This document shows positions 11,308 to 23,375 of a stretch of DNA of 64,000 nucleotides, in pieces. A program made the position numbers and the translations under genes. Numbering within the stretch: position 1 is the stretch's first letter; the number at the start of each line of letters is the position of its first letter. The notes under the pieces were generated by a model. That model had not been told where the DNA came from, ran no database searches, and saw only the letters and a list, made by a program, of their open reading frames with translations. Source of the stretch: Whalleya microplaca (taxonomy: Eukaryota; Ascomycota; Sordariomycetes; Xylariales; Xylariaceae); contig MU385717.1 in NCBI GenBank assembly GCA_022497155.1, positions 310,001 through 374,000 on the forward strand, read 5' to 3'.

Positions 11308-14300
11308 GAGGCAGTTGCACAGAGTCTGGAAGAGGCTGGTCCGATCTTCTGGATGTCATTTCTTGAGTGGAGTTTAGGATTCCGGCGGTGTTCTTGGAGA
11401 ACGTACCTTACCCAAGATTTGAGAAAGGCGTTGCTATTTGCTTTATATGTTCTTCTGGAAAATACCAAGTCCCCATGGGATTTGAGAAGGGAGAAATGCT
11501 GCATACGACATTATGAGGTAGTTCGCTTACTGAGAGGACACAATCAGGCCTTCATTTCTCCAGATTGTACATATTTTTATCTCAAAATTTACCCAGTATC
11601 TTTCAGCTACTTCGCTATGTGCCAATGTCCCCTTCATAAATGCATAAAGAGACTAAAGGCATTTGTCTTAGGCGTGTAGTGAAGCCTGCCTTGATTTCGG
11701 GAGAACCGCAGAAGCAGTCTTTGAAGTTCTAGATCAAGGGACAAAGGGATCTATAGATACACTTGTTAATAGAGAAAAAGCTACATATTCTATATGCAGC
11801 ATCGCCTAGAAAAACCTTAAGTAGATCCTCTTAGAGTCTAAGTGAGTCCCACTTTTTAAGGTATCTATGTAGGAGTCCGAACATAGTACAATCGAATGAA
11901 AAAACTCAATTCCTAGTGTGAAAAAATATATACAAGTACGCTTGTTTTTCTTCCCTTAACACATGTTTTATAAGGATGTACTAGGAGAAAAATATTACAT
12001 ATTGAATTCGCAGGTGATACGCTAACTCATGAAGGGGGAATCCTTGTTCATAACATTTCTTTATCGTTTAAACCCAAGAGAGTCATTGCACAATCTGTAG
12101 AAACAACCCAGTTCATTAAATGATGGGTACATACATAGTACAGAGCCCTGGGCTTGTATAGTACAGGGTACAGTAATACAATAAACCGGTTTCTCTAAAT
12201 ATTGTTTCTATATCTAAGAAGCTCGATGACTTCTCGGAATTGAAACCATCGGGGTTACAGTAAGGGTCAATGCTACGAGAAGGACCAGCTAATTTCAATT
12301 ATGAAGAGCTGGTGGGCCTCACATACCGAGGCAGTAAACCATGCTCTTGACACAGCGAAGAAGAACGGGAGACATCTCGACGGTCTGAAGAACGCCATCT
12401 GTGGAAAGAAAATAAGGATCGCAATGTCGACAATGATGCCCGTTGCGCCATTGAAGAAGCGCACAGGTGCCTCAGGAGGCTAGCATCAAGGAAATTAGGT
12501 GCGCCATCGATGGTAATGATACCCCCAGGCACCTAGGAAGGGAAACAACAAAGCGCGAGGAACAGACAGCAGGTGAGCATCTAGAAATGGCCTTTTACCA
12601 TCAATAGCATTCAGTGGGTTCAGAGGATACTTGATCACACTTTCATTACTGCCCCAAAACCGGTTGATGGAGTTGTGATCTCTCCATGTGAAACGAAGCT
12701 CGCAATCAGCTTAAACCATGCTCGACTCCTTCACTAAGCGGATTGAGATGCGAAGTCATTGTCGGGAAGCGGTAGGTAGCAGGTCGGCCAGACGACGACG
12801 CACGATGTCCAAGGCTAGCACGAGGCCGAGTGGTATCGACAGAACCCAATCGGCGAAATGGTTTGTTCCGAAGCCAACATTTGGAGTTTTTACGAAATTC
12901 CCTCATCGCCTCTCTCTAGACGATCGCGAACCTTACGAGCATCGGAAGACAGCCTCATATTCGATGTCATGCTAGACACGACGTTGGGCAGGTTTGGAAT
13001 TATAGTGCGACGCGGTGTCGGATTAGGGGTTCTAGCATGCACACGTGCATAGCTGTGCAGTAGTGGCGGGTTGGTCGCATTAGCATTGAGAAAGGCGAGC
13101 GGGCCTCATTTCCTGATGACGAGTGCGTATGAACTACTTTGTAGGCCATATGATTGGGTGGGACTAAGAAGAGTCGAGACCTTTTATTGAACGATTGACT
13201 TACTATATAGAAAATCTACTGCTCAAAGGGTGAGGATGTATTTGTACTATGATTGGCGAATATCTAGTGCGTGCTGGAGTATCTAAATCGGGCTCATCGG
13301 TCAATTGTTTATCATATGTGTGACATCGACTCTTATTGGAAAAGATTGGAGTGAGATCCAGAGTTTAAGGTCAACAATATTTTACTAGCAGAAGTGATGG
13401 TCCGGCCTGGGGAACGGAATCTTCATGACGCCAAAACAGGAACAGGAAATGATTGGCGACGACACGGACGATGATTGGCCTGTCATGTAAGACGGCAATG
13501 TCTTCTTATTGCGGCTAGTGAAATTTGTATGTACGTACGTACATACTATCTAGGTACACCAACATAGTACACTACGCAGTCCAGTACCTAACTATCTAGG
13601 TAGTAGCTGAGCCGGCGCCTTTTCTAAAAAAGGTCTTCTCTCAAGTGCCGCTAACCTAAGATAGTCTCCCACTTTCCTTTCTGCAGGAACAGCTGCGAAA
13701 TGGCGGCGAAATGGAACGAAGCTCAGGATCGCGCATCATTTTGAACCTATCATATGTAGGTACGTAGGTACCTAATTTAGGATGGCTTCATCCTTGCTCA
13801 AAGCCTGACAGCCCTCATCACGTAGCCTGCAGTCAAGCTGCCAAGTCAAAACGTTTGCTCTCCTGTCACAACTTGTCCCCCTCCCACTGGTGGTCACATT
13901 AGGGTAAACAATGCACACGCAAACGTGCATTGTGAACAGGCATGGCACGTCTTTGTTTCGTCGCGATCCAAAAGTTGGTCTGCGTGGCCAGACTGCTGGC
14001 CTGCTAGGTTCTCACCGATGTTGATGGAGCCATCGCGAGAGGATCCTAGTCTATTCCTGGCAAAAGGGCGCCGATCTACATTAGTCGATAGGAGCGTCAA
14101 GGCGGATGGCCTAGGGTGGCCACAATGTGCCCTATCGCAACCCTAGTCACCACCCCGGTCGATCACCCCCGTCAGCCAACGCCAATCTCTCTTCATTTCG
14201 AGAGGCGGAAATCTCCCCCATGTCTAGATGAGAAAAAGCCTTTTCCCCTGCCCACTCCCTCGTCTTCCAACTGCTTCTCAGCTTCACAGCTTCACACTCT

Positions 14301-14596
14301 TTCGTTCTCTTTCGTAACTGCCAACCTTGCATTTTGCAAACCCACACTCTTTTGAACCTCGCCGTTACGCAGTTACTGTCATTCTCTCTCGAACGACTTG
14401 ATCTAAAAACGCCACAGAAAACGCATATGAATATCTTCGATATTACTCATCTGCCAGCCTGACACCGCGAGTCTCGATAACTGGGACAATCTGATTTTCT
14501 TACCCAAAAAGGAGTAGGAAATCACTGAAAAAGGCCATCCGCCATATCTATTGTGTTGTTGGACATTGGAAAGAAATTCAGACAATCGCATTCAAG
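11308..14596. other. Gene-poor intergenic region
   Basis: No supportable intact gene lies in these 3.3 kb. The minus-strand segment 12273-12532 has a hydrophobic reading frame that could be a decayed membrane-protein fragment (see findings). A 20-base perfect palindrome lies at 13527-13546, and several TAGGTA-type palindromic motifs lie at 13546-13770. The last ~450 bases before 14597 are pyrimidine-rich promoter and leader for the GPI-type protein. Confidence 0.55.
13527..13546. repeat. 20-bp perfect palindrome
   Basis: The arm GTATGTACGT is followed directly by its reverse complement ACGTACATAC, so the two halves pair perfectly without a spacer. Related short TAGGTACCTA-type palindromes lie within the next 250 bases. 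No coding context is evident. Confidence 0.85.
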
Positions 14597-15079
14597 ATGC
14601 TTGCTTCGTCTCTGATCGTCTTGGTCGCCAGCGCCGTGTCCGCTGTTGCGCAAACCACCACGGCCACATCCTACCTCACGGCAACCGTCACTATCACCAA
14701 GTGCAACCCAACGAACACGGCTTGCCCTCTCTACACGCCGCCGACCAGCTCAAGCGCACCACCGCCAACTACCGCTTTGAACACGACTTCGGCCTACCCT
14801 GTGTTCAGCTCGTCTTCAGCTTTGCCAAACACCACTTCGACCTGGTACCCAGTCTCCAACTCGACTACCTCTGTTGGACCGACTGCTTACCCCGTCTCTT
14901 CCTCGTCCGCTCTTCCCTCCACTTACCCTCTTCTGACCTCAAGTGTGCCTACGACACAGGCCTCGCCAGCGCCATCTGCTTCAAGCACCCCCATCTCAAG
15001 TGGCGCTGCCGGCTTGATGGCTGTCCAATCTGGTCTCCTGATGGGTGTTCTCGGCATGAGTGCCGTTCTTTTGGCCTAA
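14597..15079 (+). CDS. Ser/Thr-rich secreted protein with GPI-anchor-type C-terminus
   Basis: This is a predicted small cell-surface protein of 160 aa, single exon. A signal peptide is at residues 1 to about 19 (MLASSLIVLVASAVSAVAQ). The body starts with TTTATSYLTATVTITKC, a pattern common at the N-terminus of fungal GPI-anchored wall proteins. A Ser/Thr/Pro linker follows (about residues 40-135), likely O-mannosylated, with NxT sites such as NTT and NST. The C-terminus has a small-residue candidate omega site near SSGAAG and then a hydrophobic tail ending at the stop (LLMGVLGMSAVLLA). There are two cysteines in KCNPTNTACPLY. A longer overlapping frame (14551-15201) lacks any such architecture and is taken as a shadow. 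The function is probably structural or surface-related; no enzymatic domain is seen. Confidence 0.85.
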   Translation: MLASSLIVLVASAVSAVAQTTTATSYLTATVTITKCNPTNTACPLYTPPTSSSAPPPTTALNTTSAYPVFSSSSALPNTTSTWYPVSNSTTSVGPTAYPVSSSSALPSTYPLLTSSVPTTQASPAPSASSTPISSGAAGLMAVQSGLLMGVLGMSAVLLA

Positions 15080-18000
15080 GGAATGAACTGGTTTCGCCCC
15101 TCGTTCAGTCCGGCGAATTTGGTCTCAAACTGCATGCTATACACGAATATACCCTCATGCGTACCCCTTGCTTCATCAACATTGGCAATACCAGCCTCTG
15201 AGTAATTTTTTACTTCACTTCTAATCATACCATTTATTGATTCTCTGGGGACGGGCGCTTGGTGTTATACAAACGGCGGCATTGCGGTTCGAGGAAACTG
15301 GTTACGTTGGCTGGCTGGGCATGTCATGGCTATTGGCTTGTTGAGGGTGCAACGGCTCTTCTATCTGTCTAGATTATGGCGGGGGCTTTTACGCAATGTC
15401 TAGACCATGTGGAGGAGTATATGGTTCAATGTTGTATACTTCAGTGGAGGAATTATATCGAAATATCCTGGAATGACACGACCAATGGCAATACATACGT
15501 TTACATCACTTATGACTTATCTTCTCCGGCAACTATCGTTCCGTGGTTCATTGAGTGAATCTAGTAAGCTGCGCATTAGCGATAAGTTACACTAAAGTTG
15601 TAATATAGAAAGAACTGTTAGAATATAGGAGGTTGGGTGACCCACATACTATATTTCAATAAGTCATTCCCCAATGGCTCTACATACAAAGTAGATACAC
15701 TTAGACTTCAACTTTATAACAACCGTCATTTTTTATCATAATGCTTGACAAGAATTATGCTGCAGTCCTTTAGAAACCGTTGCGGGATTTAAAGTCTTGA
15801 CTACGCCATCCCGATGCTTCAAGAGCTAAGTGGTCTTACATATATTTACGGCCGAGACATCGGAACCGTCTCCCAAGGGATGGTGAACACAGCTGTTAGG
15901 GGACTTGAAGTTAGGAGTTGTCCACGTGCGATGGTCAGGTCCCGAGTAGCCAAGATATGGGCTTGTTTGCCTCTTTTATTCCCCTTTCGTGAAACGGCTT
16001 GACTTATAATAATCTCCGCTGTCTCTCGGGTTATGCTCGCGTGCTTTATTCCCGTTTTTATTTAAGAGCCCTTACCGGACCCCTTCAATTGATCGAGACT
16101 TGGTAAAACATGGTACGTATCTTAGTAAAACATTTCATAGTGAACACGGCCTAATTTTTTTCTCCTCGATTTAACCGGCTAACTAGGTACTTTAAATATT
16201 AAAGGGGCGCAATAACGGGGTTATTATGCCCTATGTCTCGGAAACGCTCCGGAACCACATGGCGGCTATCCCCACTTATCCCGGTCTCTATTGCAACGTG
16301 ATGAAACCTCTTTTAGAATCCCTGTCTTGCACGAGGCTTAAATATACTTTGTACTAAAAGTTTACTAGACGACCTTTAGAGCTGCTTCAGCCTGGTCCTT
16401 CACATGTATTACGAGTAGCTTCATATCATATGTAAAGCAATTGATTGATGAGCGGTGGATTTATCATTAGTGAATGAACTATAATAGGAATTCTAGGGTA
16501 TTCTTGAGACTCGACCAGTATCGCGCCCCCCCTCCCCCCCCCCCTAGCTTTGCAGACTTTCCAAGTAATCCCCACGATGTGAAAATATGCATAGTCGATT
16601 TGCCACCGAAATTCGCTCCCAACGGCCTTATATTGCTCTGCTTCCTTACGAGTGTTTACATTGGCCAGCTTTGCAATCTGCACACAGATTGCTGTTGGAC
16701 TCGGCATCTTGATCGCACCCTTTGTCTCTATGAGCACACCACCTGTTCGCGTCGAGATGAGTAATTATTCCATCTATCTCTTGACTGTCCGTTGTGTGAG
16801 ATGATAGCAGTTCCCGAATGTTGAGACGACCATTGCCAGGATATGGGGGTTCGTCCTCCTCTGGGTTTGAGCAAGTGGATCCGTAGCTGTTCTTCGGAAG
16901 TATTGTATCCATATTGCCTTGGCCTATAACTGGTTGTATACTAGACGGCGCAGAGATATAGTTTTTGTTGAGCCGCTTCAAGTCAAGTAATGGCTATGAT
17001 TATTTGTGGGACTAGCGGAACTCAGGTCAGTTTCTGATCCATCACATCAGCTTATCCCAGGAAGCTAGGTACTGACAATTTTCTTCTGATATCTTGGAAG
17101 CCAGTCCAGATTGTCGAGCGCGATGAAGCCGAGTGCACTTTGTATTGTGTGTGCTGCCGAGGAGATCCAATGCCTTATATAACCAACACGACGAGCTCCG
17201 TGCTAAGGGCAAGGCCCTCGATACGCCATGAATTTTTGTATTTGTCAGACCACTTATTCAAGCATGGTTCCCACCAGAATTCGTTGTCTCTTGGGACCTA
17301 GCATGTTCCCACTTTGCCCGCAGCTCACGATGCAGATGTCGTTATCAATCACGATGAATCATATGTGATCCGTGCAAGCGGAGCCTGCTCCTCAGCCTCC
17401 TAGTCGCCATAAAGCGCCATAGCGTGTAGTCTTGATTCCAAGGTTGAGTGCCCTTTCATAAGAGCCTGTCTGCATGGTGCTTTCGAGGAGGAATCAGAAC
17501 ACTCGTGATGAAACAACTACCGCGCAGCCGCTAGGCTGAAGTGGCGTTATCATTTGACTTGATATTGGACCCGGCAGGACGGTTGCTGTCACCGTTGCGT
17601 GCATTAGAGCCGCTGCATTGCCGGATGAAGTACCTGTTTGGAAACCTTGAAGTAACCCAACCTATCATATATATCCCGTCTTCGACTAGGGTTCAGCCGT
17701 GTCAGGGCCGTTACTGTAAGGCTACTGGCTCAACTTCATCCACGCATCTTTACTATTGCCCCCACGGTGTGAAGTTTCCTAAAGTTTCCGTCAACAACTC
17801 GACGAAGTTTGGTCGACTGCCACTCCGGTTGAATACCGAGTATGGCCGAGAAAGAGGGAGAGAAAGTCCATTTGATAACTTCCGTGTAGTTGCGGAGCGC
17901 CGAGGGACGGTACGTTCCCTAAGCGAAGCCCACTTATGTAAAGTGCATCGTGGTTGTCCGTATCATGCACATATTAGGTTATTGGCCATGCACGAAATAT

Positions 18001-21000
18001 AACTCCCATGACCGACCCGCCCTCATCGGCCGGGGCACAAGGTACTCCGCAGACGCCCTGCTCACTACCTGGACAGGGGGCGGCCCGAGAATAATGATAA
18101 GATTAGCAACCATGGTCGTCAGACACGGGAAGGAGGAACCTGGTCAGTGTTGCACCCCGATGATAATCGAGTAGAGCTTAATAGGCCGGTGACTGCAAAG
18201 GCCACGTCTAGCAGCGGCGTAGCAGGTGATGAAGGAGGCATGTACCGTAAGCTGGCGTGCTCGACTTTCTTTACTTCGAGGGTTGTTCGGGTCCCCCGGT
18301 ATCCTACGGCCCTTATGAACAGAATGTATAGCAATTCCTATCTCTAGAAGGGGTTCCTGATTTGGTGTTGTGTTTGCTTATCCCTTTAGTTATACAAAAT
18401 GCTTTTTAAAGTAAAGCTTCCTCGATTATACAACGCTAGGGCAATGGGAATTCACGGATACATCTATAAAGGTATATAACCTTTGATATGTAGGTAGGGA
18501 TATTCGAACTCTTCAGATACGCGGAAAGAATGGAAATCAGACTACATCAAGCTGACTGCAGAGTGCTTACGCAGCCCGTTGCTGTGCCGCATTTACTTAG
18601 CATGAGTACCAAAATAAGTTGTAAAGGGACTGATATCTAGGTTGTAAAGATGAATCAAAAACGAAACTTGTCATACATTTTGGCGTTACACAGGTTGAAA
18701 CTTTTCATCTTTTTGGAATTGATACTTTCCACGAGGCTACCTATGTTTGGACGATTCTCTCCTCCCAGTAGAACCGGAATCCTCATTACTACTACTCACA
18801 ATTTCAGTAAAATGCCGGTCCCGAAAGAAAATGTCTCCTACATATAAAACCCAAAATATAAGCATGTCAAGAGGAAGAAAAGCAATTGGCTGGGCAATGT
18901 GCTGTTTTCCATACCGAATTTTGCAGCAGAATTACAGGTCACTTCGTATTTACCATGTGCACAAATGATGGCGTGTAGTGTCTCCCGGGAAATGCCTTGT
19001 CGTCGGAGTATAACTTAGTACTTGTACGACCATTATACTCTATAAGCAACAAGCAAGGAACTAACTTGTGCTCCGCAAGGCCGCATTGATCGGATAGCCT
19101 CGCGGGTTTCGCCCAGTGTAACCCAATGATGCATGAGCAGGGGTTCCGAGCAACGTCGTGTGCAGGGAAATAGGACCAACATGCAGAACTAACGAAGCTC
19201 GTCAGCGTCGTCGGTATTCGGAACAGTATACATATAACGTGGCTTACACCAAGTAAGCTGTTGGAAGTTGATATTTTTTTCTTGGGTTTGGTTGGTGGAC
19301 CAAGCCTCAATTAACTGAGGGTGTGTGAGCCAGTCAACTCGGAAAAATCCAGCCAATTCAATGGGGGCAGGTCCAGGCGTGGCCAGTTTATGAAGAGCGA
19401 GAAGTGGAGTCGACTATAGTCTATATCGTGTTCCACTTTGGTGTTGACACGCGATGCTGGTGAGTAACGACCACATTGTAGTTCACAGTTGCCCCAGTAG
19501 AATAGATAGGGGTAAATCTCAACTTTTTTGATTTTAAGGGATTTCAAAAATTCTATAATGCTACGTAGTTCTCATAATTAATATCAATCCATAGAGGAGC
19601 GATGCGTTATGTATTCACGAACCTAGCGTAATATGTGATAGTCATAGTCAATAACAAGCGTCTGGGCTTGGCCTCTTCACTAGGATCAACAAAATATGTA
19701 GTTTACCTGAATAGAAAATGTGGTAGGTAAAGATGGATTCCACTTAAACCTGCTAGGTTTATCCTCAGCCATAACTGCCGACTGCATATCTTGGGTGGAA
19801 CATGCTTCGAGGTCAAGAGGGAGCCAGATATTAATATATTTTGCATGGAATCATCCTTGTGAACCTAGCCGTGATCCGAGAACCCGATTTTAAAGGCTCT
19901 TGGAGTTAGTAATAACGCGCAAGAACCTCGAATGGTCAAGTGTTGTTCGGGTAGATATCCGAATTGCTTGCAATATGTGATCGTAGTAGGGAGAGCTGCT
20001 GATACGTAAAACACGTGGCAGGCTAAGAGTCTAAATCCGCTATTTTACTACAAAATATCTGAACTGTATAATCCATTATCGTAGTATGACTAGAAAATGA
20101 GACCATCTCCAATGCTAAGTGTGTTTCTAGCAATCCTGGCTTGTTTATGATGAACGAAGCTATGGTTTCACGTTTTTTTGTAGACGTATCTACGAGAGCA
20201 CATCTAGAGTGTGTCAATCTGCTCGACGTACCATCCAAATGAGATTACGGATTGGGCATTCAAGCACACTGTTGGGGTGGAAGTGTAAACTGGTTCGGTT
20301 CTGCGGGACGGGGATGCGAAAACGCTCAAGATGGACCAATTACTTGTTGGGGCGACGGTCGAGGAAAGCTTTGTAGTGATTGATGATGTTAGTCTCGCTA
20401 GGGTCTTTTGTTCCTTGTCTCTATGCTTACCTGTGAATGCTATCAAGGCCTGTCAAAGATCCCACCCTACCCCTTTTGGGGAAAGCTTGTCATGACTGTA
20501 ACGTCTACAGTCATTGAGGGCCCTCTGTCAGTGACATCTAGAGCGTCAGCCAGTTACAATGAGCCCTGTATGTTTGAAATAAGTAGAAATGGCTCACCAC
20601 TAACTCCGTGTACACACTTACGCCGTAATCCTAGGGAGAGTCTTATCGGAATCGCTTCATTCGTCACCCGCAAGGAAGACGTTGGTGCTTGATGACCGCA
20701 TTGTTTGTGGATACCGTGTATTCGAGTCGCGGAATACACCGGAATGATCTTTCTCATGGACCATTTGATCCGGTAGATTCGGCAGTTGCTCGTCAAACAC
20801 GCAGAAGGTAGTTATTGGCTAGGCCTAGTATTGTTATCCTCGTAAAGCGACGGAACGGCTGCTCGATGGTATTGGTATCTGTAGTCTGGTGTGTGGGCGA
20901 GGTCAACTAAAAGGGAAAACTCCTCTCCCTCGCGTCGAGAGAACGTACCAGATAAGCCAAGGTCTGGTAGGCTTCCCTCCTCGGTCCCGCGCCATCGGGT

Positions 21001-23375
21001 ATAATACGGATGTCATGGTGTTCCCAAAAGGCGTTTGGGCTCTTTCGAAGCGATCTGGACTAGTGAAAGGGTTCATTGTGTTGATGTTCGTTGTTGAGGA
21101 TGTAGATGTACTAGTCTTCTTTTGTACAGCGGCGTTGTCGCATCGTAGTCAGGGGCTTTGAGTCGAGATCGTACGAGCCAGGAGAGTCGACGTGATATCC
21201 CATTACCTCAAGTAGAGACCTGGCCTCTAGATAATCTAAAGTGACGGAAAGAAGAAAAGTACGACTAACTGTAGATAGCGACACATACGAAGCCGTGGAG
21301 TATTGCGAGCGGTCTTGAAAAAATGGATATAGACGCTTGTGAGATCCTATATCTGTGGAATATAATAATCTCTTTCTGTCAGCTAACGAGCTCCTGGTTG
21401 TGACTATTGAGTACGAATGGACATAGGTAAAAGGTATAGTATGATAGATTGAGTGAAGCCGTTGTAGGAGGTTATGCGACTAGGGGGCTCTATTTCTCAG
21501 CCAAAATACCTACACCAGCCAGGGGTAACTGGTCATATTTTGCTGCCCAAGCACATCATTTCCGCACCCACACTTTCTCTAGCACTACATATCTACTAGA
21601 TATCCTCCCTTGGCTTCCTTAACGAAGACTTGATATTATTTTTTGAGAATACCGTGTCTTTTACTAACTTTACTAACTTTACATTCAACATTCTAAATTA
21701 CCAAATACTATCCCGAGCTGAGTCCTATGTATGTACTCACGACCCAGGAAGCCACTTTATCCATATTAAAAGATACAAGAGAATAGGCATGAGTACTCTA
21801 TAGCTGAGCCCCTTATCATCCATTGTCCTATCGGTATTGAGTAACGGTTACACCGAGACATGCCAGAGCATAGGTAATGACAAGTACTGGATGCTACATA
21901 ACCGTCCTAGGCTGAAGTTGTATCACGAAGCTACGCTGACAACATGGATGCCCAGTGCATATAGGGTCCTCATTGATAGTGGCTACACAACATTTAGCTC
22001 TCAAATGGCCTGTGAGATGTCAGCTGGACGGCTTCCTATGTCGGGACACTTCTCCACCTGTGTGGGAACGATTCGCTTCGACACCTAGGTGATATGATGG
22101 AGGGTTGCATTAACTTTGAAGGATCCTTCTGTCGATCCTCGGTAGAACAGAAAACCTATCAGTCGAATCAGACAATGCAAGGAAGTCTTACCGTGATGCT
22201 CGCTAGCCACCTATGATAAGGATGAACTTGTTCATTGAAGCTATTCCCGTTTTGCTGTGCTATATATAGTAATATTGGCATCGCGCCTGATATATACTAC
22301 TTAGAGCGCACAAGAGGACCCATACATTGTTAACATATCATGCCAAACAATATTACGCTGTTGTGTGCCATCTCCCTATATCTATGAGTTCTGTTATGTC
22401 GTCCATAGATCCGACTTGGATATTGCTTTTTGGAGTGTTCTGCCAAGCAGTGATATTAGATGTTCTGCTCTGCTCTCAACATTCGTCGAACATCTCAATC
22501 TACTGATCTATTTGTTGTGTTTTATTATCTGAAAATAGACGTACGATGATTGCCTACCTACCAGCCTCCTAGGTAGTTCATCACCCCTGAACCTCGGTCT
22601 AAGTTCCGACCCTTGCTTCACATATACAAAGCTCATATGGAAAGGCTTGGAGATGCCCAAAGCCGTTGATCAAATTTAACTGTTGGTTTGGCATATGGGT
22701 TTCTTGTTGGTATATATGGATGGGAGATATCGGCGAAGATGAGTCTAACCTAACTACATATTGCATTACATGGTGCTTTACATGTAATCTTGCTACGGGC
22801 TTTCAATATAATATAGATGGATTATGCATCAATGACGGAGGAGGGGTCCTGGTTTACATGTACAACCCCGCACCAAAGCTATGTGGGATTCTGGGGAAAC
22901 GCCCAAGGTTAGTATTCTACCTTGACTAGAACATACCTCTGCCTACTTACCTAAGGTAGGTAGATATTCAGCGTAGATTGACTGTACTATGTAAGCAAGA
23001 GCTTGAACAGCCAATCAGATGCACAAATAACTAGCAATTAAATTGCTGCTGTGGTGTGACATTTGCAAAGGCAAGTACGTGCCAGCTGGTCGGCCGGGCG
23101 CGAACAAGTGGGACTCTGGTGCTACCTACCTCCTAAGGAGTCACCTAGGTCGTATCCATCCTGCCCTCTATCAGGTCTGGTCACTAGGTAGGTGCGGTTT
23201 GAAACAGAGCATGTCAGGCCGCTCTTGCATTCTTCCGGTCGACTCCTGAATAATCTAGATAGCAACTTCCATACGCCGAACCTGTCGAGTGTGCAGTAAC
23301 TGTCTCCCGTCTCCCATTTCCACATCTTTTCGAACCGACCCACCCGTTGCATCCCCGAGCGAGACACAATCCGAA
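15080..23375. other. 8.3-kb gene-poor region
   Basis: No reading frame here has a recognisable domain, a convincing start, or splice continuity. The longest frame is about 150 codons (17541-18002, +) and matches nothing I know. Features seen are a C-homopolymer block at 16525-16544, a somewhat GC-richer patch at about 17.5-18.3 kb, TAGGTA-type palindromic motifs at 22555-22580 and 22940-22970, and a zinc-finger-like fragment at 23055-23165. No terminal inverted repeats, transposase or reverse-transcriptase motifs were recognised. The last few hundred bases are the promoter of the SH3BGR-like gene. Confidence 0.5.
16525..16544. repeat. C-rich homopolymer tract
   Basis: Two runs of C (about 7 and 11 bases) are separated by a single T. 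It lies inside the gene-poor region, so its length may be a sequencing uncertainty. Confidence 0.85.

Noticed and set aside
14551..15201. 216-codon frame overlapping the GPI-type protein
   Set aside because: It is longer than the chosen frame but has no signal peptide, and the overlapping frame has signal, Ser/Thr linker and GPI tail.
17541..18002. 153-codon + frame in the gene-poor region
   Set aside because: No motif, no good start context, and no extension by splicing that I could find.
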